The notes beneath the pieces are model-generated. The model ran no database searches and was not told the DNA's origin. It saw only the letters and a list, made by a program, of their open reading frames with translations. A stretch of DNA of 64,000 nucleotides from Streptomyces sp. NBC_01497 (GTDB taxonomy: Bacteria; Actinomycetota; Actinomycetes; Streptomycetales; Streptomycetaceae), in NCBI RefSeq assembly GCF_036250695.1, contig NZ_CP109427.1, positions 1,674,001 through 1,738,000 on the forward strand. Reading direction: 5' to 3'. The position numbers and the translations under genes are program-made. Within the stretch, counting starts at the first letter, position 1. Each line of letters starts with the position of its first letter. Shown here piece by piece: positions 29,477 through 36,629 of this stretch.

Positions 29477-29683
29477 ATGTCGATCACGTTCCGTAAGAGC
29501 TTCCGGATCCTGCCGGGAGTACGGCTGAACATCAACCGTCATTCGTGGTCCGTCACGACCGGCGGCGGCAGCCACGGGCCGCGCCAGACCCACAGCAGTA
29601 CGGGCCGGCGCACGACCTCGATGGACCTGCCGGGGCCTTTCGGCTGGCGGAAGACCTCGACGAAGCGGCGCAAGGAGCACTGA
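29477..29683 (+). CDS. DUF4236 small protein
   Basis: 68-residue basic protein. The N-terminal MSITFRKSFRILPGVRLNIN is the usual opening of DUF4236, a short domain of unknown function (typically FRKSFKIAPGVRLNL), followed by Gly/Ser/Thr-rich beta segments. It is complete, ends in a Lys/Arg tail (KTSTKRRKEH) and is followed by a strong terminator. It lies 87 nt after the receptor-like gene and on the same strand, so it may belong to the same transcription unit. Confidence 0.75.
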   Translation: MSITFRKSFRILPGVRLNINRHSWSVTTGGGSHGPRQTHSSTGRRTTSMDLPGPFGWRKTSTKRRKEH

Positions 29684-29760
29684 CCGGGAGCGTTCCACCC
29701 CTGGCCGTCCGGTTGCTTCCAGAACACGAGCCGGACGTTCCGGTTCCGGTTGCGGGCGCG

Positions 29761-29793
29761 ACACCCGCGGGTCGATGATCGATCCGCGGGTGT
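29761..29793 (+). terminator. Terminator after the DUF4236 gene
   Basis: ACACCCGCGG at 29761-29770 pairs perfectly with CCGCGGGTGT at 29784-29793; the loop itself contains the self-complementary ATCGAT segments. A GTTCGGGTATT tail follows. Confidence 0.8.
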
Positions 29794-29948
29794 GTTCGGG
29801 TATTCCTGTGCTGTGGGATCGCGTCCGGACGGCCGTGCGCCGCGCTTTCGCGCCCTGCGGCCTCCCGTGCGGCCCGCAACCGCCGGTTCGCCAGTGGCGC
29901 GACACGCGGGTTCACCCGAACGGAGCACCCCAGTTCGGAACTTATCTC

Positions 29949-29964
29949 ATAGGTGATATAGCCT
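29949..29964. promoter_or_regulatory. Promoter and possible operator of the XRE-MurA gene
   Basis: TAGGTGATATAGCCTA is a 16-bp near-palindrome (6 of 8 pairs) that includes a TATAGC -10-like box only 10 nt from the ATG, within an unusually AT-rich 30-nt stretch. Autoregulation by the fused HTH would fit this arrangement. Confidence 0.4.
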
Positions 29965-29971
29965 AAGAGTT

Positions 29972-31501
29972 ATGGCAGACGACTACCTCGTACGCATCGG
30001 TAAGCTCATCCGCGACGCCAGACAGCATCGGGGCTGGACACAGACGCAGCTCGCCGAGGCGCTGGCCACCAGCCAGAGCGCCGTGAACCGCATCGAGCGG
30101 GGCAATCAGAACATCAGCCTTGAGATGATCGCCCGCATCGGTGAAGCCCTCGACAGTGAGATCGTCTCCCTCGGCTACGCCGGACCCATGCACCTGCGCG
30201 TGGTCGGCGGCCGCCGGCTCTCCGGCTCGATCGACGTCAAGACGTCCAAGAACGCCTGCGTCGCGCTGCTCTGCGGCTCCCTCCTCAACAAGGGCCGCAC
30301 CGTACTGCGCCGCGTCGCCCGCATCGAAGAGGTCTACCGCCTCCTCGAAGTCCTGAACTCCATCGGTGTCCGCACCCGCTGGATCAACGACGGCGTCGAC
30401 CTGGAGATCGTGCCGCCCGCCGACCTCGACATGGAGGCCATCGACGCGGACGCGGCCCGCCGCACCCGCTCCATCATCATGTTCATGGGGCCGCTGCTGC
30501 ACCGCATGGACTCCTTCCAGCTGCCGTACGCGGGCGGCTGCGACCTCGGCACGCGCACGATCGAGCCGCACATGATCGCGCTGCGCCGCTTCGGCCTGGA
30601 CATCGCCGCGACCGAGGGGCTCTACCACGCGCAGGTCGACCGCACGGTCAACCCGGACCGGCCCATCGTCCTGACCGAACGCGGAGACACCGTCACGGAG
30701 AACGCCCTGCTCGCGGCGGCCCGCCACGACGGCAGCACCGTCATCCGCAACGCGTCCTCGAACTACATGGTCCAGGACCTGTGCTTCTTCCTGGAGGCCC
30801 TGGGCGTACGCGTCGAGGGCATCGGCACCACGACGCTGACCGTGCACGGCGTGCCGTCGATCGACGTGGACGTCGACTACTCGCCCTCCGAGGACCCGGT
30901 CGAGGCGATGAGCCTGATCGCCGCCGCGGTCGTCACCGAGTCGCAGCTGACGATCCGCCGGGTGCCCATCGAGTTCCTGGAGATCGAGCTCGCCGTACTG
31001 GAGGAGATGGGCCTCGACCACGACCTGACGGCCGAGTACCCGGCGGACAACGGCCGCACGCGGCTGGTGGACCTGACGGTGCGTCCCTCGAAGCTGGAGG
31101 CGCCGATCGACAAGATCCACCCGATGCCGTTCCCCGGCCTCAACATCGACAACGTTCCGTTCTTCGCGGCGATCGCGGCGATGGCCCAGGGCAAGACCCT
31201 GATCCACGACTGGGTCTACGACAACCGCGCGATCTACCTCACGGACCTCAACCGCCTCGGCGGCCGCCTCCAACTCCTCGACCCGCACCGCGTCCTGGTC
31301 GAGGGCCCGACCCGCTGGCGGGCGGCCGAGATGATGTGCCCGCCCGCGCTGCGCCCGGCGGTGGTCGTCCTACTGGCCATGATGGCGGCCGAGGGCACGT
31401 CGGTCCTGCGCAACGTGTACGTGATCAACCGCGGCTACGAGGACCTGGCGGAACGACTCAACTCGGTCGGCGCGCAGATCGAGATCTTCCGGGACATCTG
31501 A
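29972..31501 (+). CDS. murA2: MurA-like UDP-GlcNAc enolpyruvyl transferase fused to an XRE helix-turn-helix
   Basis: 509-residue two-part protein. Residues ~5-65 are an XRE/HTH_3 DNA-binding domain (LIRDARQHRGWTQTQLAEAL, then TSQSAVNRIERG). From residue ~74 to the end it is an EPSP-synthase-fold MurA homologue. MurA transfers enolpyruvate from PEP to UDP-GlcNAc in the first peptidoglycan step. The active-site residues survive: Lys93-Asn94 (SKN), Cys190 in GGCDLGTRTIEPH and Asp393 in NIDNVP. Thus it could be catalytic, a UDP-GlcNAc-sensing regulator, or both. S. coelicolor SCO5998 in the same neighbourhood is annotated as a second MurA. The ATG at 29972 lies 10 nt after a TATAGC box, without a clear Shine-Dalgarno sequence. 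A near-palindrome TAGGTGATATAGCCTA overlaps that box. Confidence 0.85.
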   Translation: MADDYLVRIGKLIRDARQHRGWTQTQLAEALATSQSAVNRIERGNQNISLEMIARIGEALDSEIVSLGYAGPMHLRVVGGRRLSGSIDVKTSKNACVALLCGSLLNKGRTVLRRVARIEEVYRLLEVLNSIGVRTRWINDGVDLEIVPPADLDMEAIDADAARRTRSIIMFMGPLLHRMDSFQLPYAGGCDLGTRTIEPHMIALRRFGLDIAATEGLYHAQVDRTVNPDRPIVLTERGDTVTENALLAAARHDGSTVIRNASSNYMVQDLCFFLEALGVRVEGIGTTTLTVHGVPSIDVDVDYSPSEDPVEAMSLIAAAVVTESQLTIRRVPIEFLEIELAVLEEMGLDHDLTAEYPADNGRTRLVDLTVRPSKLEAPIDKIHPMPFPGLNIDNVPFFAAIAAMAQGKTLIHDWVYDNRAIYLTDLNRLGGRLQLLDPHRVLVEGPTRWRAAEMMCPPALRPAVVVLLAMMAAEGTSVLRNVYVINRGYEDLAERLNSVGAQIEIFRDI

Positions 31502-31520
31502 GGGCCGCTTCGCGGGAAGA

Positions 31521-31572
31521 CCGCCGCCCCTTTCTCGACCGGCACACACGCTGGTGGGGAAGGGGGCGGCGG
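31521..31572 (+). terminator. Terminator of the XRE-MurA gene
   Basis: CCGCCGCCCC at 31521-31530 pairs with GGGGCGGCGG at 31563-31572, extendable through TT/AA with a bulged base; the loop is about 30 nt. It starts 20 nt after the stop codon. Confidence 0.55.
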
Positions 31573-31573
31573 C

Positions 31574-32136
31574 GATCGTCCCCGTGGCGATGTCGGCCGT
31601 CCTCGACCGTTCCGCGACCGTTCCGCGACCGTCGCCCGGCACGGCGACCTCCATGTCGGGCAGGGAATGCGCGGTGCGATGCTCCTCATGGTGGGGCCGG
31701 CATCGGCAGGAGCCCAGCCGGCGGCCGTTCTTGGGCAGCGGAACCGGCGGGCCGGGCCTCCGGCCGGCGTGCTCGCCGACCGGGTCGCGCCGGCACGGCC
31801 GCCAGACGGCTGAGGGAGACTCCCGCCGGCAGACGGCTGAGGGGTCTCTCCTACGTGGCCGCCCCGGCCGCGTCCTCAGCGTGCACCACCGCGCCCGGCC
31901 CCCGGGCCCCGCCGGCGATGCCACGGCAGGGGGCCCTCGGGGCGGTGGCACACGGTGAAGGAGAGATACGCGGGGAGTTCAGCGAGCGGGCCCGGTTTCC
32001 ACCGGGCGCGACACGTCACGGCTGTAGGCGGACCAGCCGCCGACGAAGAGCCGGCCATGGCCGAAACCGATGTGTTCCAGGGTCCGGAGGTCATGGCAGG
32101 CCGTCACCCCTGAGCCGCATTGACATCCTCGCCCGC
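31574..32136. other. Non-coding or decayed region between MurA-like gene and TnpB
   Basis: About 560 nt without an intact gene. The right part (31979-32110) on the minus strand translates as an orderly protein-like stretch, HDLRTLEHIGFGHGRLFVGG followed by WSAYSRDVSRPVE, then a stop. It may be the tail of a gene cut by the TnpB element. Repeats of CGTTCCGCGACCGT occur at 31606-31635. Confidence 0.4.
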
Positions 32137-32149
32137 CTAAAGGAGGGCG
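32130..32149. mobile_element. Right-end hairpin of the TnpB element
   Basis: CGCCC at 32130-32134 pairs with GGGCG at 32145-32149, with an internal CC/GG pair around TAAA; preceded by TTGACATCCT. This is the imperfect subterminal hairpin seen at right ends of IS200/IS605-type elements. Confidence 0.55.
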
Positions 32150-33364
32150 ATTCCCGCCTGGCTGCCGGATGTCCGGCTCGTCCTCGGGTGGGTTCCTGCT
32201 TCTTCGCGCTGCGCCGGTAGGAGTACCGGTCTTACCTGCGCTCGACAGGCTGATACCGCCAGTCCGGCGGCCTTCGCGACGTTGATCGCCGCGTTGATGT
32301 CCCGGTCCAGGACGGCTCTGCAGGCCCCGCACGTCCAGACGCGGACGCTGAGGGGCTTGGGGCCGTCCTTGATGCCACACACGGAGCACACCTGTGAGGT
32401 CGGCTCGAAGCGTCCGATTGCGTGAAAGGTCCGCCCATGCAGGGCGGCTTTGTACGCCAGCATCGTGGTGAACGCGGACCATCGCGTCGTGCACGGATTT
32501 GGCCAGACGCGTGCGGGCGAGCCCCTTCACCGCCAGGTCCTCCACGGCGACCGCTTGGTTCTCGCGGATCAACTGCGTGGAGAGCTTGTGGTGGAACTCG
32601 CGCCCGCGCATCGGCGGCCCGTGCGTGGGCGCGTGCGACCTTGATTCGGGCCTTGGCCCGGTTCCTCGATCCCTTGGCCTTCCGGCTGAGGTCACGCTGA
32701 GCCTTCTTCAGCTTCTTCTCGGCCCGGCGCAGGAAGCGCGGGCTGTCGATCTTCCGACCGTCGGAGAGGATCGCGAAGTGGGTCAGGCCCAGGTCGATGC
32801 CGACGACGTTGTCCGTGGCGGGCAGCGTCTCAGGGTCGGTCTCGACCACGAACGAGGCGAAGTACCGGCCCGAACTGTCCTTGACCACGGTCACTGTGGA
32901 CGGGGCCGACGGCATGGAGCGGGACCACTTCACGGCCACGTCACCGATCTTGGGGAGCCGGAGCTTCCCGCCGGCCGTGATCTTCCATCCGGCGTTCGCG
33001 GCGAACCGGACCGTCTGCCGAATGCCCTTCCGCGACGTGAACCGGGGCGGCCCCGTCTTGGGGCGCTTGCCTTTGAGGCCGTCGAAGAAGTTTCGGTATG
33101 CGGTATCCAGGTCCCGGAGGGACTGCTGGAGGATCACCGCCGACACCTCGGCAAGCCAAGCCCGCTCGGGGGTCTTCTTCGCGGCCGTGAGCTGCTTGGA
33201 CAGCCCGCCGGACGGGATGAACGGCAGCACGGCGGCACGGCGGCACGGGCAGTCTCGCGGGCCCGAAGGGCGTCGTTGAAAACAACCCGAGCACACCCGA
33301 ACGCCCCGGATAACGCCATGCGCTGACCGGCGCTCGGGTACACGCGGATGCTGTACCGAAGCTG
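32137..33364 (-). pseudogene. IS200/IS605-family TnpB (OrfB), frameshifted pseudogene
   Basis: TnpB proteins are ~400-residue RNA-guided nucleases carried by IS200/IS605-type elements. Nearly the whole protein can be followed here, but in three different frames: N-terminus LRYSIRVYPSAGQRMALSGA; then AAKKTPERAWLAEVSAV through the RuvC-I Asp in VVGIDLGLTHFA; then FHHKLSTQLIRENQAVAVED with the RuvC-II Glu; then the zinc finger CSVC...CGAC and RuvC-III Asp in DRDINAAINV. Frames change near 33231-33250 (in a GGCGGCAC repeat), at about 32601-32604 (one extra base) and at about 32479-32484. No initiator codon precedes QLRYSI. All catalytic residues persist, so decay is recent. No tnpA gene is adjacent. 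Near the stop, 32117-32149 carries the TTGACATCCTCGCCCGCC...GGGCG hairpin typical of the right end. Confidence 0.85.
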
Positions 33365-33447
33365 TGCGCCCGATAAGGGACAGCACCACAACAGCCGCCG
33401 CAGGCGAGGCCAGGCACCCGGCTCCAGGGGCCCGCGAACGCGGAAAA

Positions 33448-33479
33448 GCCCCGTCCTCCAGGCGCCGGAAGGACGGGGC
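33448..33479 (-). terminator. Terminator of the His-rich protein gene
   Basis: GCCCCGTCCT at 33448-33457 and AGGACGGGGC at 33470-33479 form a perfect 10-bp stem. On the minus strand it is followed by TTTTCC, a U-tail, so it ends transcription from the small secreted protein gene. Confidence 0.75.
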
Positions 33480-33527
33480 ATCTCGACAGTGACGGTCCCC
33501 TCGACCGAGGTCGAGGGGACCGAGGCC

Positions 33528-33770
33528 TCAGCGGTGGTTGTGGCCCCTGCCGTGGTGGTTGTGGTGGTGTCCACCGTGGTGGTGGTGATGGCCCCGACCG
33601 TGGTGGTGGTGGTGACGGCCCCAGTCGTCGCCGTTGCCGCGGTGGTGGTCTGCGACAGACACCCGTGCTGCGGGTGCCGGAGCCGCAACGGCAGTACCGG
33701 CGAGAGCGGTGACGGCGGTGAAGACCGCCACGCCCATAGCGGCCAAGGCGATGCGAACGCGCATGTGCAT
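33528..33770 (-). CDS. Small secreted histidine-rich protein
   Basis: 80-residue protein. Residues 1-33 form a Sec signal peptide (MHMRVRIALAAMGVAVFTAV, then AVAAPAPAA). The mature ~45 residues are almost half histidine, in runs of HHHHHGRG and HHHNHHGRG with a few Arg, Gly and Asp. Such sequences bind Zn, Ni, Cu or Co, so it may buffer or scavenge metal at the cell surface. ATG at 33770 has GGGAG 4 nt upstream; a strong terminator follows the stop. I know of no named family; histidine-rich repeats alone do not establish function. The repeat (GGTGGT-type triplets) may vary in length between strains. Confidence 0.7.
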   Translation of the reverse strand: MHMRVRIALAAMGVAVFTAVTALAGTAVAAPAPAARVSVADHHRGNGDDWGRHHHHHGRGHHHHHGGHHHNHHGRGHNHR

Positions 33771-34094
33771 GGTCTCCCTTGGAAGAACAGCAGGGCGGGA
33801 CCCTGCTTGCGATCCATTAGCCTCCACGGGCAGGCGCCCCCACAATGCCCGCCGGGCTAATTCGCCCATTCGGCTCCATATCCCTGTTGCAGAAGAGAAG
33901 TAGCGTTTCTCCTGTGGCTCAGGAGACGCGTTCGCACTCCGGTGGGACTCTCCCCTCCTTTGGCTGCCTCTCCCTTGGGAGACCCGCCTCTCCATCTGTC
34001 CGACCGCGACATGCGGGGACGGCCCTGGGATGGCGCTCCACGCTGGACGAGGTTGCGGGCGCGCTGCCGGCCGGAGGCGAGGCGCGCCACGGCG
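33771..34094. other. Intergenic region upstream of the His-rich gene
   Basis: 324 nt holding the promoter side of the His-rich gene and the downstream end of a tetR gene. An inverted repeat GAGAA...TTCTC lies at 33895-33911. No gene seen. Confidence 0.45.
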
Positions 34095-34670
34095 TCAGCG
34101 CAGGACGAGCCCGACAGCGACCTCAAGCCGTTCGAGATAGAACTCCCGCGATCCGGCCTGATGCTTGAGGCCGACCGACACGCTGATCAGCGTCTGTGCG
34201 AGGGGGCGGGCCGCCTGTTTTCCCGACCCGACGGCGATCGCGTCGGTGATCAGTTCCTCGAAACGGCGCGGCACGGTCTCGACGATCTCTCCGAGGAGGC
34301 CGGGGTTGTCCTCGACGACCACCCCCACATCGTGCGTCAGCGCGCCGATGTAGCGGCCCGCCCACTGGTCGAACGCCTCGACCAGCCGTTCCGGGAGGGG
34401 TCGGCCGGTGTCGGCCAGGATGCGTTCGACCGCTGTGATGTCGTGCTCCAGGGTCTGGGTGACCGCGGCACGGAACAGCGTCTCCTTCGAGGAGAAGAGG
34501 AAGTACAGCCCGGGCCGCGAGATGCGCGCCGCCCGCGCCACCTCCTCCATCGAGGTCTTCCGGTAGCCGTGGCGCGCGAACGTGACCATGGCCGAGTCCA
34601 GCACCGCGGTCCGACGGTCCGCACCGGCGGCGGTCGGGCGCGGGTGGCCGACATCGGGACTGCTGCTCAT
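34095..34670 (-). CDS. TetR-family regulator, divergent from an SDR
   Basis: 191-residue regulator. The TetR_N helix-turn-helix is at residues ~18-65: AVLDSAMVTFARHGYRKTSM, EEVARAARISRPGLYFLFSS. The C-terminal half is a helical ligand domain without features I can assign. It diverges from the short-chain dehydrogenase at 34734 with 63 nt between start codons; that gap contains ACAA-ATC-TTGT (34702-34712) inside the AT-rich sequence CTATACAAATCTTGTTCAG. The regulator most likely represses both genes and is relieved by the dehydrogenase's substrate or product. Confidence 0.85.
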   Translation of the reverse strand: MSSSPDVGHPRPTAAGADRRTAVLDSAMVTFARHGYRKTSMEEVARAARISRPGLYFLFSSKETLFRAAVTQTLEHDITAVERILADTGRPLPERLVEAFDQWAGRYIGALTHDVGVVVEDNPGLLGEIVETVPRRFEELITDAIAVGSGKQAARPLAQTLISVSVGLKHQAGSREFYLERLEVAVGLVLR

Positions 34671-34701
34671 GCGTCGAGCATACGAGCGGATACCGGACTA
34701 T

Positions 34702-34712
34702 ACAAATCTTGT
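34702..34712. promoter_or_regulatory. Operator in the tetR-SDR divergent promoter
   Basis: ACAA-ATC-TTGT, a short inverted repeat in the AT-rich gap between divergent genes, with flanking TATACAAATCTTGTTCA giving further partial symmetry. It lies 22-32 nt before the SDR start codon. Confidence 0.5.
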
Positions 34713-34733
34713 TCAGTGCGTAAAGTTCGCGCC

Positions 34734-35705
34734 ATGACTGCTCGTGAACCCGTCTCCACGCCCTTCACCGCATCCAGCACCGCGGACGAGGTGCTGCACG
34801 GCGTCGACCTGAGCGGCGTCCGCGCGATCGTGACGGGTGGTTCGTCGGGAATCGGGGTCGAGACGGCTCGTGCGCTGACCGCCGCCGGGGCGCATGTGAC
34901 ACTCGCGGTCCGGAACACCTCTGCCGCCGACGCCGTCGCCGTCGCGATCGAGAACTCCACCGGGGGGATCCGGCCCCGCGTCGTCCGGCTCGACCTCGCC
35001 GACAGGACGAGCGTCACGCGCTTCGTCGACGCCTGGAGCGGACCGCTCCACCTGCTGGTCAACAACGCGGGCGTGGTCACCGGTGGCCTCGAACGAACCC
35101 GAGAGGGATGGGAGTTGCAGTTCGCGACGAACCATCTCGGCCACTTCGCCCTCGCCACCGGCCTGCACGACGCGCTGGCATTCGGAGCGACCGGCCGCGC
35201 GGGAGCCCGGATCGTCTCGGTCAGTTCGACGGCGCACATGCGCTCCGGCGTCGACTTCGACGACCTCCACTTCGAGCGACGCGACTACGACCCGCAGATC
35301 GCCTACGCCCAGTCGAAGACGGCGAACTCCCTCTTCGCCGTCCATGCGACCAACCTCTGGGCGTCCGACGGCATCGTCGCCAACGCGGTGAACCCCGGCG
35401 GTGTCGCGACGGGACTGCAGCGGAACTTCACCAGGCACCAGAAGGAGTCGCTCGACGCAGCCGAAGCCGCCGGGGTCTTCACCTACAAAACTGTCGAGCA
35501 GGGCGCCGCCACCAGCATCGTCGCCGCCGTCTTCCCGGAGTTCGCCCACTCAGGAGGCCACTACCTCGACGACGGGCGAGAGGCGTACACCGTGCCGGAC
35601 GACGCCGACCTCGCACAGCACCCGCACGGAGTCAAGGAGTGGGCCCTCGATCCGGCCACCGCCGAGCGCCTGTGGGCCGTTTCGAGCGACCTGCTCCGCG
35701 CGTGA
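34734..35705 (+). CDS. Short-chain dehydrogenase/reductase
   Basis: 323-residue SDR of the retinol-dehydrogenase/WWOX-like type. Cofactor motif TGGSSGIG near residue 37, NNAG near residue 115, catalytic Ser in VSVSSTAH and YAQSK as the YxxxK pair near residue 200. The C-terminus (EGxxT-like, residues ~250-323) has DDADLAQHPHGVKEWALDP, common in oxidoreductases of this group in actinomycetes. It would oxidise or reduce a hydroxyl/carbonyl with NAD(P); the substrate is unknown. It is divergent from and probably controlled by the TetR gene. ATG at 34734 is chosen because the longer upstream frame crosses the operator and the regulator gene. Confidence 0.87.
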   Translation: MTAREPVSTPFTASSTADEVLHGVDLSGVRAIVTGGSSGIGVETARALTAAGAHVTLAVRNTSAADAVAVAIENSTGGIRPRVVRLDLADRTSVTRFVDAWSGPLHLLVNNAGVVTGGLERTREGWELQFATNHLGHFALATGLHDALAFGATGRAGARIVSVSSTAHMRSGVDFDDLHFERRDYDPQIAYAQSKTANSLFAVHATNLWASDGIVANAVNPGGVATGLQRNFTRHQKESLDAAEAAGVFTYKTVEQGAATSIVAAVFPEFAHSGGHYLDDGREAYTVPDDADLAQHPHGVKEWALDPATAERLWAVSSDLLRA

Positions 35706-36024
35706 CCTCCGGGCGCCACAGCACGTGGCATCCGGTCCCTGGCAGTGCGGCCTCCGGCTCCGGCCAGCACGTATGACGTGACATCAATCTCCGTATGCCG
35801 ACCGCCGATCGGCGGGACGTATGTCCCATCCCGGCGGCCAGGAGTCTTTCCGATTCTGCTGCACGGTCGAGTTCAGCCGTTGCCCGTGTCGGTGCACGGG
35901 GCTTGCGGCGGCTCTGTCGCGCGTGCCGTTCTCGTACCCCGCGACCCGTGCGGTCCGGGCATCGAACTCCGTGCCCCGGGGAAATCCCGTTGTACGCTCC
36001 GGAGTACGGCCTTAGGGTCCCGTC
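35706..36024. other. Intergenic region, no gene seen
   Basis: 319 nt between the SDR stop and the YqeY-like gene. It contains the inverted repeat CCGCCGATCGGCGG near 35800 but no open frame with a protein-like translation. Confidence 0.5.
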
Positions 36025-36390
36025 ATGTCTCTCCGTGTGCGTATGCGTCAAGCCCTCCCGGAAGCGATGCGGGCCCGCGACAAGGTCACGGTGAGCGCCC
36101 TGCGCACGACGCTCGCCGCACTGGACAACGCCGAGGCGGCGCCCGTCGACGCAGCCGGGCTGCGCGGTCTCGCTCTCGAAGCGTCACCGGTGGGCGCCGG
36201 TGCCACCGAAGCGGCGCGATACGAGCTGAGCGTGTCCGGTGTGGTGGACATCGTACGAGCCGAGGCCGACGAACGGCTGCGCATCGCAGCACAGTTGACA
36301 GCTCCCGCACATGCCGAACGAGCGGCACGGCTCCGCGCGGAGGCCGCTGTGCTGTTGGGCTTCCTCGACGGACCCGGTCACACCCGGTAA
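36025..36390 (+). CDS. GatB/YqeY-like small protein
   Basis: 121-residue helical protein. MRQALPEAMRARDKVTVSALRTTLAALDNAE is recognisable as the start of the GatB/YqeY domain (split here: RMRQALPEAMRARDKV and SALRTTLAALDNAE), a fold related to the tRNA-binding tail of amidotransferase GatB. Known YqeY proteins are ~150 residues; this is a shorter, more diverged form with the usual C-terminal motif missing. The ATG follows a purine-poor leader, so the start is supported mainly by the domain boundary. The biochemical role of the family is not established. Confidence 0.75.
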   Translation: MSLRVRMRQALPEAMRARDKVTVSALRTTLAALDNAEAAPVDAAGLRGLALEASPVGAGATEAARYELSVSGVVDIVRAEADERLRIAAQLTAPAHAERAARLRAEAAVLLGFLDGPGHTR

Positions 36391-36462
36391 GAACACGGCA
36401 GATCGTCGTGGAGACGGCGGCGGGAGCGGACAGGCACGCCGAGCAGGGCCCGTAGCGGCCGT

Positions 36463-36627
36463 TCAGGACTGCGGCGGGACCGGCGGCGTCGGGGGCGGCC
36501 CGGGCGTGGCGGGCCGCTGTCGCCGCCCGGTGTGGAGCGGGGCGGTGCCCGGGGAGGCGGCGCGCGCGTGCCCGGGCCCCGCGATGCTCACGCCGGGCCG
36601 CGCACCGGTCGCCTCATGGCCAGGACC
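36463..36627 (-). pseudogene. 3' fragment of the DUF6924 gene, cut off by the IS
   Basis: 55 codons that continue, in the same frame, the DUF6924 gene interrupted by the IS630 element. Removing the IS and one TA copy joins ...QHRPA-L-GPGHEATGARPG... with no frame change. The tail is Pro/Gly-rich (TPGPPPTPPVPPQS) and ends at TGA 36463-36465. It has lost its start and promoter. Confidence 0.5.
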
Positions 36628-36629
36628 TA

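Noticed and set aside
33895..33911. GAGAA...TTCTC inverted repeat as a metal-regulator box for the His-rich gene
   Set aside because: It is 125 nt upstream, has only 5-bp arms and does not match the Zur or Nur consensus I know; too weak to claim.
33942..34733. 264-codon N-terminal extension of the SDR at 34734
   Set aside because: It runs antisense through the tetR gene and across the divergent promoter; the SDR domain begins just after ATG 34734.
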